A stretch of DNA of 64,000 nt from Candidatus Phycorickettsia trachydisci (GCF_003015145.1 NZ_CP027845.1:248001-312000); one strand, 5' to 3'. Shown: positions 44,996 to 54,575, counted from the stretch's first letter. Notes: a model not told the origin generated them from the letters alone. A program made the numbers and translations.

Positions 44996-45492
44996 TCTGG
45001 TTTTTGCAAACTGCTGGTACTTATTGGCTGGTCAGGCTCATAGGTGTCGGGCAGTTTGCAGAGGTTAGATAAAAATGTAGAAGTTGGTGATACGTATACT
45101 TTCTGCCTAGCTTTTGAGGTAGTGATGTGGCCGGGTGCGTTCGCGGCCCTTGCCCACTATCACGATCTCAGAGGCTAGGTGGTAGGATAAGGTGAAGTGA
45201 TATATCTGTCTGGCTTTTGGAGGGGTGACTTTAGGTGTGGATGCGTACACATCGACCCCGAGGGTTACTCCTCCAGAGGCTAGGTAGTAGAATAAGATGA
45301 GTTAATGAATCTGTCTAGCTTTTGGAGTTGGTGGTTAATGTGCTTTTCTTCGCAGCACAGTTTCCGACGGCTCCAGAGGCTAGGTAGTAGAATAAGGTGA
45401 AGTGATATATCTGTCTGGCTTTTGGAGGGGTGACTTTAGGTATAGATGTGCACACATCCACTTCTAAGGTGACTCCTCCAAAAGCTAGACAG
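44996..45492 (+). repeat. Hairpin array module B-ii (5 hairpins)
   Basis: Hairpins at 44996-45069, 45105-45180, 45209-45284, 45314-45384 and 45411-45492, period about 100 bp. Pairing is very regular: the first 19 bp with five G.U, the third 21 bp with six G.U, the fourth 17 bp with five G.U, all without mismatch. The last pairs 29 bp with three G.U and one G.G, plus an inner GATGT/ACATC. Internal units end CAGAGGCTAGGTAGTAG, while the last ends CAAAAGCTAGACAG. Spacers resemble GAATAAGGTGAAGTGATATA. Confidence 0.88.
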
Positions 45493-45512
45493 GTTTACAT
45501 GAATCGTACTTA

Positions 45513-45569
45513 ATCCCTTCTTTAAGTTTTACACTTAGTCTTGAGCATCGAAAATATTTCCAGTATGAT
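45513..45569 (+). promoter_or_regulatory. Truncated head H4: likely promoter of DUF2155-ruvAB
   Basis: 45513-45546 repeats the first 34 bp of head H3 exactly, then diverges. TTGAGC (45541-45546) and TATGAT (45564-45569) are separated by 17 bp, 24 bp before the DUF2155 start. The -10 is closer to consensus than in the other heads. Confidence 0.6.
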
Positions 45570-45593
45570 GTCATAATAAATATGACGAACTAA

Positions 45594-45983
45594 ATGAGAT
45601 TAATATTTTTATTTTTGACTTCTTTTGCATTAGCTGGCGATGTGTTTGATGTTATTGACACTGATGAACTAATGCCTACTAAGTTTAAAGAATTTTCAGA
45701 AGCAGAGTTAATAGGAATTCACAAAATTACAGCTAATTCTCAAAAATTAAATATTAAAGTGGATGAATCGCAATTTTTTTACAATCTAGAGGTTAAGATC
45801 GAAAAGTGCGTAAGAAACAATGATCTCTATAATCAGGATGATTATGCTTTGATAAGTCTTACTGATTATAAGATGAACGATGATGCTAAGATGATTTTTA
45901 GGGGATGGATAAGTGCTAATAGCATTTCTTTATCAACGTTTGAGCATCCGATATATGAAATTTTTCTTGGGAGGTGTAAATGA
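45594..45983 (+). CDS. DUF2155-family exported protein
   Basis: A 129-residue protein with a short signal peptide (MRLIFLFLTSFALAGD). The C-terminal part fits DUF2155: ITANSQKLNIKVDES, LEVKIEKCVRNNDLYNQDDY, and the hallmark FRGWISANSISLSTFEHPIY, ending GRCK. The two Cys in EKCV and GRCK are characteristic. The family is common in Alphaproteobacteria and of unknown function, probably periplasmic. It overlaps ruvA by 4 bp. Confidence 0.85.
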   Translation: MRLIFLFLTSFALAGDVFDVIDTDELMPTKFKEFSEAELIGIHKITANSQKLNIKVDESQFFYNLEVKIEKCVRNNDLYNQDDYALISLTDYKMNDDAKMIFRGWISANSISLSTFEHPIYEIFLGRCK

Positions 45984-46567
45984 TAGGTAAATTAAAGGGG
46001 ATCATTGAGGAAATTGGATCTGAATTTATCATTCTGGATGTTGGGGGCGTTGGATATCAGGTGTATTGTCCTGAAAATATCTTAAACACTAGACAAGTAG
46101 GAGAAGTATGTAGTTTGCATATCCAGACATATGTTAGAGAGGATGCTATAGTGTTATTTGGTTTTGAAAGTCATTATCAAAAAGATATATTTTTATTACT
46201 TCGTTCGGTGAACGGTGTAGGTAATAAGACCGCTTTAAGTATACTTTCAAAAATAAATTTAAATGAGTTAGCAGCTGCAATTTCTGGAGGTAATCAAAAA
46301 TTGATAGCCTCAACTCCTGGGATTGGGAATAAAACGGCAGAAAGAATTATACTAGAATTAAAAAACCATAAGATATTTGCTGGAGCAGCATATGCCCACT
46401 CAGATTTTGATACAAGTAAAATGCAGGATGCAACGTTTGCTCTTGTTGCTTTAGGAATAAGCAAAACTCAGGCGGCAGGCTATGTAAGTCAAATACTTGC
46501 GAAAAATCCAGATTGTCAAATTGATGATATAATCAGACAAGCTTTAACTATGAGGGGCGAAAAATGA
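45980..46567 (+). CDS. ruvA: Holliday junction branch-migration protein RuvA
   Basis: RuvA binds four-way DNA junctions as a tetramer and loads RuvB. The 195-residue protein shows the OB-fold N-terminus ([20 protein letters not shown]), the tandem helix-hairpin-helix motifs ([36 protein letters not shown]) and the C-terminal RuvB-contacting domain ([13 protein letters not shown]). Overlaps of 4 bp with both neighbours show translational coupling. Confidence 0.97.
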   Translation: MIGKLKGIIEEIGSEFIILDVGGVGYQVYCPENILNTRQVGEVCSLHIQTYVREDAIVLFGFESHYQKDIFLLLRSVNGVGNKTALSILSKINLNELAAAISGGNQKLIASTPGIGNKTAERIILELKNHKIFAGAAYAHSDFDTSKMQDATFALVALGISKTQAAGYVSQILAKNPDCQIDDIIRQALTMRGEK

Positions 46568-47568
46568 ATGAATTAACAAATCCAAAAGCAGATATAGAAA
46601 TTCTATCTATTCGTCCTGAAAGTTTGGAAGAATTCGTAGGTCAAGCAGGGCTTAAGGGTAATTTGCAAGTTTTTGTTCAGGCTGCAAGGCAAAGAAACTC
46701 CTCGCTGGATCATTGTTTATTCTACGGTCCTCCAGGATTAGGTAAAACTACTCTAGCTCGTCTTATCCCAAAAGAAATGGGCACAAACTTTAAGTCTACT
46801 GCAGCACCTCTTCTTTCTAAGCCTGCAGATCTTGCTGCAATATTGACTAATCTCCAAAAGTTTGACGTATTGTTTATTGATGAAATTCATAGACTGTCCA
46901 GCTCAATTGAGGAGATACTTTATACCGCTATGGAAGATTTTGCCTTAGATTTAGTGATAGGTGAGGGGCCGTCTGCAAGGTGCGTGCGTATCGATTTGCA
47001 ACCCTTTACGTTAATTGGAGCTACTACTCGCTTAGGTCTTATTAGTGGTCCTTTAAGAGACAGATTTGGAATACCCTTGCGCTTAGAATTTTATAGAGTA
47101 GATGAGTTAAAAGAGGTGTTAAAACGCAATGCGGCATTTTTCGCAATTGATATAACAGAAGATGGTGCAACGGAGGTTGCAACTAGGGCAAGAGGTACTC
47201 CGCGTATTGCGATTCGCTTGCTTAAGAGATTGTCAGATTTTGCTCTTGTATCGCATAAAAAAGTCATAGACCAAGAACTTGCTAATCACTATCTAAATCA
47301 CTTAGAGGTGGATCGGATGGGTTTAGATAGCAATGATTATCGTTATCTAAATTTCATTGCTCGCAACTATCATACAAAACCTGTGGGTATAGAGACTATA
47401 GCGGCAGGTTTATCTGAGAAAAAAGACGTTATTGAAGAAACAATTGAGCCGTACTTAATTCAAATTGGTTTTGTGCATCGTACTTCTAAAGGCAGGGTTT
47501 TGACAAGTGCCGCTTTAAATCACATTGGATATAGCGCCCAGCAAAGTCTAGAAGATTTTATGCAATGA
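46564..47568 (+). CDS. ruvB: Holliday junction DNA helicase RuvB
   Basis: RuvB is the AAA+ motor that drives branch migration together with RuvA. The 334-residue protein has [14 protein letters not shown], Walker [12 protein letters not shown], Walker B DEIHRLS, sensor 1 and arginine-finger stretch [18 protein letters not shown], and the winged-helix C-terminus ([18 protein letters not shown]). RuvC is not adjacent. Last gene of the operon. Confidence 0.98.
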   Translation: MNELTNPKADIEILSIRPESLEEFVGQAGLKGNLQVFVQAARQRNSSLDHCLFYGPPGLGKTTLARLIPKEMGTNFKSTAAPLLSKPADLAAILTNLQKFDVLFIDEIHRLSSSIEEILYTAMEDFALDLVIGEGPSARCVRIDLQPFTLIGATTRLGLISGPLRDRFGIPLRLEFYRVDELKEVLKRNAAFFAIDITEDGATEVATRARGTPRIAIRLLKRLSDFALVSHKKVIDQELANHYLNHLEVDRMGLDSNDYRYLNFIARNYHTKPVGIETIAAGLSEKKDVIEETIEPYLIQIGFVHRTSKGRVLTSAALNHIGYSAQQSLEDFMQ

Positions 47569-47659
47569 ATTTTTAAATCTATCGTTTGTACATCCTAATT
47601 ACTAAATCTTTTTAACCATCAACTATATACTTACTGTACTAATTCAGAATTTATGTATT

Positions 47660-49129
47660 ATGGAATTATGGCAAGAGTTTAAAGATTGGTGGTATAAGTA
47701 TACCTACTTTAATAACGCCATAAAAAAAGGCGATTTAGAGGAATTTAAGAAGTTAATAGATCATTATAAACTTAGTGATTATTTAACTGCTAACAGAAGG
47801 GGTATTTATTTTTGTCAAAAGGCTTTAGAAGCTAAACAAACTCATATAGTTCATTATGTAATGGATTTATCAAATACTAATAAAGAACTTAGTATTGATG
47901 ATCTAGATCAAATACTGACACATGCGGCATATTATAATAATTTAGATATAGCTCAAAGGGTATGTAATTATCCTAATTTCCTAGCAGATGAAGCTTTTTT
48001 TAAATGGATAATTTATGAGGCGATAAAACATAAGAGTTCAGATGTAGCCTTATTGTTAATAGATAAAAGTATTAAAATCCTTAAGGCTAAAAGAATCAAG
48101 TATCTCTTCCGAAAAGCTGCTTACTACAATAATTTAGAGATAATTGAAGATTTATTGAAAAGGGAAGCTCTTGATCTAGAGAGGCAAAAATATTTCGTAA
48201 TATGGTTAATTTGTGAAGCCATCAAAAAAGGTAATAGTAACATGGCTACATTACTCCTTAATTCAGCGGTAGAAATATCTCCTCAAAGTCAAAGGGATAT
48301 TTTATCATATGCCGTAATGCAAAATGATTTAATGGTGGCAGAGAATATTTTGAACCGCCGTAATGAGATTTTGTTCAGAGACGAAAGATGGATTTTGGGT
48401 AGTTTGGTGGAGTATGCCATTATTAAACATCACCCTGAGATGGCATTACTAATGCTTAGCTCAGGAGCTCTCATTAATCCTTCTCCAAATAGTCGTAGCT
48501 TAATGGGTCTTGCTTATAATCAAAGTCTTTTTAATGTTATGGCTAAGGTCATAGATAAAGATGTTTTGATACACGATAAGTCAGTTTGGAAAAATTATAT
48601 TGGACCTAATCGTGAAAAGATTAGAGAGGCTATTGAAAATGATTATACATTAAATCCACAGCAAAAATTAGAATCATTGTTTAAGATTCGTAAAGGTCTT
48701 ATGGAATGGCACGTGGTTGAGAGTAATCTATTTGTTGGGCCTATTTTAAGGCAAGCATTAAAAATAGTAGATTGTGATAAAAGATTGCAGACTTTGATCG
48801 AGTTAAAAAGAATGGAATTTACTTCGGAGCAACGAGGGTTGTATGAGAATGGATTAATACAGGCGGCTCATGAAGGTAATAATAGTGCGGATAAGTGGCA
48901 TAAATTATTCTCGCTAATCCAAAATTCTATCTTAAGTGATGCGACAGGGATTAAAAGATCATTGTATGAGCTCACAAAAAATCATAAATGGAAAAAAAGA
49001 GAACTGTTAAGATTTTTGGATAAATTATCAGATATTGATATAGACGACGATGCACAGATGCAAAGTATTGAATCTTTTATACAGAGCGCTTTGAATCCTT
49101 TAGAAAGAATTGCGACAAGTAATAAATGA
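47660..49129 (+). CDS. Divergent ankyrin-like solenoid protein
   Basis: This 489-residue protein has recurrent helix pairs of about 35 residues in positions 20-320 (FNNAIKKGDLEEFKKLIDH, LTHAAYYNNLDIAQRVCNY, FRKAAYYNNLEIIEDLLKR, LSYAVMQNDLMVAENILNR). They resemble ankyrin repeats that have lost the canonical TPLH turn. The C-terminal third is helical and unassigned. No signal peptide. It follows ruvB by 91 bp. Probably an effector-type accessory protein; function unknown. Confidence 0.75.
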   Translation: MELWQEFKDWWYKYTYFNNAIKKGDLEEFKKLIDHYKLSDYLTANRRGIYFCQKALEAKQTHIVHYVMDLSNTNKELSIDDLDQILTHAAYYNNLDIAQRVCNYPNFLADEAFFKWIIYEAIKHKSSDVALLLIDKSIKILKAKRIKYLFRKAAYYNNLEIIEDLLKREALDLERQKYFVIWLICEAIKKGNSNMATLLLNSAVEISPQSQRDILSYAVMQNDLMVAENILNRRNEILFRDERWILGSLVEYAIIKHHPEMALLMLSSGALINPSPNSRSLMGLAYNQSLFNVMAKVIDKDVLIHDKSVWKNYIGPNREKIREAIENDYTLNPQQKLESLFKIRKGLMEWHVVESNLFVGPILRQALKIVDCDKRLQTLIELKRMEFTSEQRGLYENGLIQAAHEGNNSADKWHKLFSLIQNSILSDATGIKRSLYELTKNHKWKKRELLRFLDKLSDIDIDDDAQMQSIESFIQSALNPLERIATSNK

Positions 49130-49244
49130 GCTTATTTTTTAGTTATCTATAAGGTTTTTAAAAAGCTTCACCTTAAGTCCATAAAGAACTTTAGCACACA
49201 AAATTTTTGATACCTTAATAACTTATTTGAACAATATAAATATC

Positions 49245-50624
49245 ATGACAACTTTTAATTCCTCTATTACAAAAGATTCCACTATGCTTAATATAAGGCT
49301 AGATGTTCAAATAAGTGTTTTGATGGAAGATGTAAAAAATTTTTTTGAGAAACGACAATATAATGAAATGATGAATTATTTAAAGCAGGCTGTAGTTCTT
49401 GGTAAAGATTCTAAATATCAGGACTATGTTATTGCTCAGCTTGATGTAATAGCAGGTGATTTATTGGAAATGTTTGAGTATTCTAAAGCTAAATTATGTT
49501 TGGAGTGGGCTTATGAATTAAGTAAAAAGCAAGATTTTCAAATTGAAGCTTTGAATTTAGAAGTTGATATGTTTGCTCATAAAGCTAAATATCAAGAAGC
49601 TCATGAAATAGCTATTAAGGCTTTTGAAATAAGTAAAAATGTAATGGATCAAATTACGATGCTCAAAATGAAGGCTTTAGCTGAATTAAGTGCTACTCGT
49701 TATCAAGATGCGGAAAAAACCTTTAATGATTTATGCTTAATTGCTGCTCGTCAAATTAGGGTGGCATCGTGGGAGTGCCAGAAGGGAGCTTGGTGGAATA
49801 AAGCTAAAAAATTTAAGGAGCAAACGGTGATAGCGAAATTGCGAGGTTTTATTAATACCATGGATATTCAAAGCGCACTAGATCAGTGTGAAAAAACGAT
49901 AATAAAGGAGACAGGAGGGGCGATTTGCGATAGAAAACTTAAGCAGCTTTTAAAAATTGAGGATGAAGCTCAAATATCCAATGGTAATTATCATAAAGCC
50001 GTAGAAATACTGGATAGGTTATATATTTTAAGTAACAATCCAAGTCATGCGGATAAAGCTGATAAAATAAAGAAATTGATTTTAGAGGAGGGTGATCAGA
50101 AGAATATTAAGGGAAAAATAGTTCATAATATTATAATCCCGGATCCAAGGTTAAAATTAGAGGATTCTAAATTTGATAATTATGATATGTGGAACATTAC
50201 TCAAACTAAAAATATAGAGCATAATAATGATTCCAAGTCTCATTTTGAAACAATTAAAGTAGATCTTTTGAAGAAATTTAATCTTATCAAAGAAAAAGTG
50301 GAAATTTTAAAGAAAATATCTCCGTTTGTTGGGTATGGTTTGGATCTATTGCTAAATGATTTGGATCATATTGAGGATAAATTGCCTGAAGATTTAAAAA
50401 ATTATAAAGAATTACTTTATTTACTCAAAGGTGCAAATAGAGCAATAGATCATGATAAAGGCAAAGAGGCCAAGGAGTATATGATGGATTTTAAACATTT
50501 AGTAGAAGAAACTTCTAAGGCATCAAACGATACGGGTGTAGTTGATATGTGCATTGTTGAAGAGGTGGAACAGCTGGGTGATAATAGTTATAGTATAGAT
50601 GAGGGTGAAATCACTAAATTTTAG
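49245..50624 (+). CDS. TPR-like helical protein
   Basis: The ATG at 49245 is preferred over an upstream TTG (49227); it gives 459 residues. Residues 30-170 are arranged as TPR-like helix pairs (AKLCLEWAYELSKKQDF, KAKYQEAHEIAIKAFEIS, ATRYQDAEKTFNDLCLIA) and another pair lies near 235-265 (NGNYHKAVEILDRLYILS). The rest is helical and Lys/Glu-rich. No membrane segment or signal. Its stop overlaps by 4 bp that of the convergent ankyrin gene. TPR proteins are another common effector scaffold in Rickettsiales. Confidence 0.75.
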   Translation: MTTFNSSITKDSTMLNIRLDVQISVLMEDVKNFFEKRQYNEMMNYLKQAVVLGKDSKYQDYVIAQLDVIAGDLLEMFEYSKAKLCLEWAYELSKKQDFQIEALNLEVDMFAHKAKYQEAHEIAIKAFEISKNVMDQITMLKMKALAELSATRYQDAEKTFNDLCLIAARQIRVASWECQKGAWWNKAKKFKEQTVIAKLRGFINTMDIQSALDQCEKTIIKETGGAICDRKLKQLLKIEDEAQISNGNYHKAVEILDRLYILSNNPSHADKADKIKKLILEEGDQKNIKGKIVHNIIIPDPRLKLEDSKFDNYDMWNITQTKNIEHNNDSKSHFETIKVDLLKKFNLIKEKVEILKKISPFVGYGLDLLLNDLDHIEDKLPEDLKNYKELLYLLKGANRAIDHDKGKEAKEYMMDFKHLVEETSKASNDTGVVDMCIVEEVEQLGDNSYSIDEGEITKF

Positions 50625-51973
50625 CCACGCTTTCTCGGAGAGGGCTTAGTTTGTCTGTTCTTTTCTTTTGCTGCATGACTTGTTGAGTCTTTTGCAATTC
50701 TTAATTTATCTATTTTTTGAGATAATTCATCACTAGTAGGAACAGATCTAACGGGAATGGCAATATTTAAATTGGCTAGATCTTCCAATTTTAAATATTT
50801 TGTAACTTTTGACCTAGTATTAGGGTCATTAAAGACTTGAGTTGTAGAATGAGGGTTTTCAGGATTTGCTTCTTTATTAAGGTGAGTAAATAACCCTTGA
50901 TCCAATTTTTCTAATTTATCGGTTTCATTTTGTTGCATCGCGTCAATACGTTTTTTATCTATACATACTTTAGGGAGGATTTCATATAATTTATGAATTT
51001 TAGGATCTGTAGTTTGCGAACAAAGTTCTGATAAAATATTTATGTATCTCTCTTTGTGTGCAAGAGGCATTGATAAAATATCATTTGAGTGATTTCGAAC
51101 GCTATTTATAGCAACGGACAAGATCTTTTTTTGTTGTTCTTCTATCTTGTTTATGTATTCTGCCTTATTTTCTATATTTGATTTGTCAAATAGTTCTTTT
51201 AATTGTATAAGAGCATATCTATGACCTTCAATTCCAAAAGGTTTATTTCGGAAATATAGTACGGAGCTAAGAGGGCGGTTCTGCGATTCTAGCATCCTTT
51301 GTCCAGTGTTTAGTATGGATGTAAATTCTTTTTGCAATAATGGCAGATCTTCTACTGTCATACGTCTTCCGCCTTCAAAGAATTTTAGAACTAAAGTAGT
51401 CCTATCACTAGGTATGTTATGTAACATTCGGGCAGTTTCTCCGTATTCTAACTGAGTTAGAAAAATAGCTGTTCTATTACCACCAATCTCTTTTAATAAA
51501 GTCTCTCTTAAAGATCTCCAATTACCTTCTTTAATTAATTGAAGATTTGCTCCTGATAGTATAAGATTTTCCAATACACTCATTAATATAATTGATTGAT
51601 TAATTATGTTATCCAAAGGTGAATTTCCTTGTTTATCTGTTATATTAGGGTTTGCCCCATTCTTAAGTAAGAATCGTATGTTGTCATTTTTTAGATATGG
51701 TGTCCTTGAATTTAGAAAGATGTCATCAAAAGTGGTGCTATAATGTAAGGGGGTTTTGCCTTCATTATCTAAAGCATTAATATTGGCGCCAAATTCAACT
51801 AAAGTTTTGATAATATCATTGAAGTGCAGCGTATTAAAACTAGTAGTTTTTATAAGGTGTAGGGCAGTTTGACCTTTATCATTTTTCGCTCGTGCTAATT
51901 GAGTATCTATAAAACTAAAATCTGATGTGTTATTTAACCTTGTAACCTTTTGCAGTAATTCTTCATCTGTCAT
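50621..51973 (-). CDS. Ankyrin-repeat protein
   Basis: The ATG at 51973 is chosen because GAGGT lies 8 nt upstream; a longer form from 51988 is possible. Of about 450 residues, positions 35-150 hold three to four ankyrin repeats (GQTALHLIKTTSFN, GKTPLHYSTTFDD, GANPNITDKQGNSPLDNII). The middle is a helical region (RTTLVLKFFEGGRRMTVED) without known domain. The end is basic (KEKNRQTKPSPRKRG), a possible localisation signal. No signal peptide. Confidence 0.82.
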   Translation of the reverse strand: MTDEELLQKVTRLNNTSDFSFIDTQLARAKNDKGQTALHLIKTTSFNTLHFNDIIKTLVEFGANINALDNEGKTPLHYSTTFDDIFLNSRTPYLKNDNIRFLLKNGANPNITDKQGNSPLDNIINQSIILMSVLENLILSGANLQLIKEGNWRSLRETLLKEIGGNRTAIFLTQLEYGETARMLHNIPSDRTTLVLKFFEGGRRMTVEDLPLLQKEFTSILNTGQRMLESQNRPLSSVLYFRNKPFGIEGHRYALIQLKELFDKSNIENKAEYINKIEEQQKKILSVAINSVRNHSNDILSMPLAHKERYINILSELCSQTTDPKIHKLYEILPKVCIDKKRIDAMQQNETDKLEKLDQGLFTHLNKEANPENPHSTTQVFNDPNTRSKVTKYLKLEDLANLNIAIPVRSVPTSDELSQKIDKLRIAKDSTSHAAKEKNRQTKPSPRKRG

Positions 51974-51989
51974 AATTTGGTACCTCATT

Positions 51990-52251
51990 TATTTGTTTCT
52001 ATTATAATTTTTTGGTAAGAAAGTTATGATAAATAAATTTTATTTCTATTGATTAGTTATTATTCATAGAGATTATACCACGTTTATATTGGGATCGCCA
52101 AGATAGTCTAAAGGGATTGAAAATGGATATTGTTCATGTGCAGTACTTTGCTGAAAAAATATGAAATGAGAGAATGGGGAAATTGTTTCTCCGATGGACA
52201 CACTATAAAAGAAGCTGACAACATTACCTTTAAGCGCACTGTAGTAGCTTA
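51990..52251. other. Intergenic region upstream of tRNA-fMet, nothing recognised
   Basis: About 260 bp without a supported gene. Short open stretches on the + strand do not resemble a known protein. The ankyrin-gene promoter (minus strand) should lie at its left end. Confidence 0.5.
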
Positions 52252-52328
52252 TGGTTGCGGGAGTAGGATTTGAACCTACGACCTTCAGGTTATGAGCCTG
52301 ACGAGCTGCCGGGCTGCTCTATCCCGCG
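52252..52328 (-). tRNA. Initiator tRNA-fMet (CAT)
   Basis: The 77-nt minus-strand gene has the initiator hallmarks: a C1xA72 mismatch at the acceptor end (CGCGGGA/TCCCGCA) and the D-arm GAGCAGCCCGGCAGCTC. It also has anticodon loop CTCATAA, T-loop TTCAAAT and encoded ACCA. Confidence 0.97.
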
Positions 52329-52513
52329 GCAATTTGTGCTTAAAGCTACCCTCTATATATACCATTTTTGCTTTACGGAGTCAAGGGCAATTTTTGAGAA
52401 AATACTAAAAAGCTCTGCTTTAATTTATATTTAAATAAACAAAATGCAATTATTTTTTATAGTTACTTGTTATCTGTAATTATATATAATGGTAAAAACA
52501 ACAATGAACAAGT

Positions 52514-54391
52514 ATGACAGATAAATTTGAACTTTTAGACCAGGCTATAGTAAATAATAATCTTCAGGAAGTACAATCTTTGTTAGCAGAAGATACGGGA
52601 CGCTCCATTATTTCAAGTTTTGACTTTATTACTCCGGCAGCTAAAGCAGGTAATATAGCAATTCTAAAGTATCTTATGCCATATGTACAACCTCAAAATA
52701 CGGCAATTTTATCAACAGCTATGGGTTATGCGGTAGAAGAAGGTCATATAGAGATAGTAAAGTATTTAATAGACCAAGGAGCCAATTTGCCTGACCGTCG
52801 AGTTCATTATGCAAATACTAATATTTTGCAGTTAGCAGCATTCAATAATGATCTTGAAATGGTGAAATATTTAATAAGTCAAGGAGGTGGTCTATATGAT
52901 GGTGTCAAGATTGTTCGTCGTAAAGATAAAAAAAATGACTTAGTTGAAAAACTTAAGGAAAAAAATAGCTCGCAAGTTCTAGAATATTTAAAGGATATTG
53001 AAGTATTTTCTAGAGCTGTTGAATCTGGTGACTTAGAAATGATAAAAAGTTCTCTTGAAAAAGGTATTGACCCAAACATTAGAGTAACTTATTTAGAAAC
53101 AGGTAATACTGCACCTAAAGCAACACCTTTATGTCAAGCTGCAATGTTTGGTCATAAAGATGTAGTAAAATACCTTGTAGAAAATGGGGCTGAGGTTAAT
53201 TATAAGTTTAGTACGAATTATCAACTTTATCCTTTACATGTTGCAGCAGAAAATGGTCATCTTGAAATCGTAAAATATTTAGTCCAAAATGGCGCTGATA
53301 TTCATACCAAATCGGTATCTAATAAATATGACTGTCTAAGTGATTGTACTCCCTTGGATTTGGCTGTTGTAAAAGGTCACCTTGAAATTGTGAAATACTT
53401 ACACGAAGAATTAGTTGCGGATTTAAATTGTGATCATGTTATAGATCAAGACAAAAATAGTATTATTCATATAGTAGCCCAAAGGGGGTATGTAAAAGTA
53501 ATGCAATATTTATTGAACACAGGATTAAGCCCGGATGTTAAGAATGAAGATGGTGATACACCTTTATTGTTGGCGACATGGAGTAACCACTTGGAAATGG
53601 TAAAATTTTTGCTTGATAAGGTAGTAGATATTGGCGCCAAAGGTAAATCTAATCGTAATGTTTTGGATATTGCATTAGCGGCACATAAACGTATTGATAT
53701 AGTCTTAGAGATAATGGATCATCCCGAATATCTTGAGCGTTTAATAGATGATACAGAATTTTTAGATCATGGTATAGGTGACAGCAATTATAGGGCATCA
53801 AAAGCTATCTTATTACTACAGATCATTAATAAAATTACTCATTATAATGCTGATGAGACCTTAATTAACAAGGTATATAATAAGTATCATCAAGAAATTA
53901 AAAAACTTGACGAAACAATTCAAGCATGTCAAAAAGAGTTTAGCGAGATTTCAGTAAACGCGCGGTCATTATGGAGTCCATATATGACTTTTAATTCAAA
54001 AACATTAGCGGAAAATCTAATTAATTTAAGAGAAACTTTTAAATCTTTATCTAGTAAGTATAAAGATACCAATGCTTTAGAGTATCGACATACTGCAGCA
54101 TGTGAATTGTATGAAAAATTAGTTATAGTACTGGATTTGTTGAGGCCAACAGAACTACAAGCTGAAGAAAAAGAACAAATTAAGAAAGTATTAGATGATT
54201 ATTTAGGTCCTAATTCAGAAGGCAATCATTTTGTTGATCAATCATTTAATCCGCCTATGAAAAAATTATGCATTTCTTTATCTGGGAAATATAAGGAGTC
54301 AGTTGATGAAATGGCAATAGAAGAGGGGGGTAAAGAGTTAGGAGAAAGTAACGTAAAATTAACTGGATCTGAAATGTTGATTGATTCATAG
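52514..54391 (+). CDS. Ankyrin-repeat protein, 625 residues
   Basis: About ten ankyrin repeats fill residues 5-400 (TPAAKAGNIAILKYLM, MGYAVEEGHIEIVKYLID, YPLHVAAENGHLEIVKYLVQ, SIIHIVAQRGYVKVMQYLL, TPLLLATWSNHLEMVKFLL). The C-terminal 220 residues are helical and charged, without known domain. No signal peptide. A TATAAT (52485-52490) lies 23 bp upstream, with a weak -35. Candidate effector. Confidence 0.88.
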   Translation: MTDKFELLDQAIVNNNLQEVQSLLAEDTGRSIISSFDFITPAAKAGNIAILKYLMPYVQPQNTAILSTAMGYAVEEGHIEIVKYLIDQGANLPDRRVHYANTNILQLAAFNNDLEMVKYLISQGGGLYDGVKIVRRKDKKNDLVEKLKEKNSSQVLEYLKDIEVFSRAVESGDLEMIKSSLEKGIDPNIRVTYLETGNTAPKATPLCQAAMFGHKDVVKYLVENGAEVNYKFSTNYQLYPLHVAAENGHLEIVKYLVQNGADIHTKSVSNKYDCLSDCTPLDLAVVKGHLEIVKYLHEELVADLNCDHVIDQDKNSIIHIVAQRGYVKVMQYLLNTGLSPDVKNEDGDTPLLLATWSNHLEMVKFLLDKVVDIGAKGKSNRNVLDIALAAHKRIDIVLEIMDHPEYLERLIDDTEFLDHGIGDSNYRASKAILLLQIINKITHYNADETLINKVYNKYHQEIKKLDETIQACQKEFSEISVNARSLWSPYMTFNSKTLAENLINLRETFKSLSSKYKDTNALEYRHTAACELYEKLVIVLDLLRPTELQAEEKEQIKKVLDDYLGPNSEGNHFVDQSFNPPMKKLCISLSGKYKESVDEMAIEEGGKELGESNVKLTGSEMLIDS

Positions 54392-54454
54392 AGCTGTTAA
54401 TGGGTCGTTTATATTTAAGGATTTTTAAGAATTCTAATTATCAAAATTTGATAA

Positions 54455-54501
54455 GACTATATATTCAAACGTACTGCGGTGTAGCCTCAGTATATATAGT
54501 C
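54455..54501. other. Imperfect inverted repeat after the ankyrin gene
   Basis: GACTATATAT (54455-54464) and ATATATAGTC (54492-54501) are perfectly complementary; inside, ACTG and CAGT also pair. It may be a terminator or mRNA-end hairpin. Confidence 0.35.
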
Positions 54502-54575
54502 AATTAACTTTAAATTAACTATAAAACAAAAACTAGTTCCTTAAGAAATTATATGTTTAAAGAATAATCGAGTGG

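Noticed and set aside
40926-45492. CRISPR array
   Set aside because: The repeated parts are two different arms flanking a self-complementary centre, unit lengths vary, and there are no identical 25-40 bp direct repeats with unique spacers. No cas gene is present.
40926-45492. Integron attC cassette array
   Set aside because: The units are hairpins, but no coding cassettes lie between them, no integrase is seen, and the R'/R'' core motif was not found.
40926-45492. Rickettsia palindromic elements (RPE)
   Set aside because: RPEs are single 100-150 bp inserts, often in frame inside genes. These are ordered tandem modules with a shared head in non-coding DNA. A distant relation cannot be excluded without a search.
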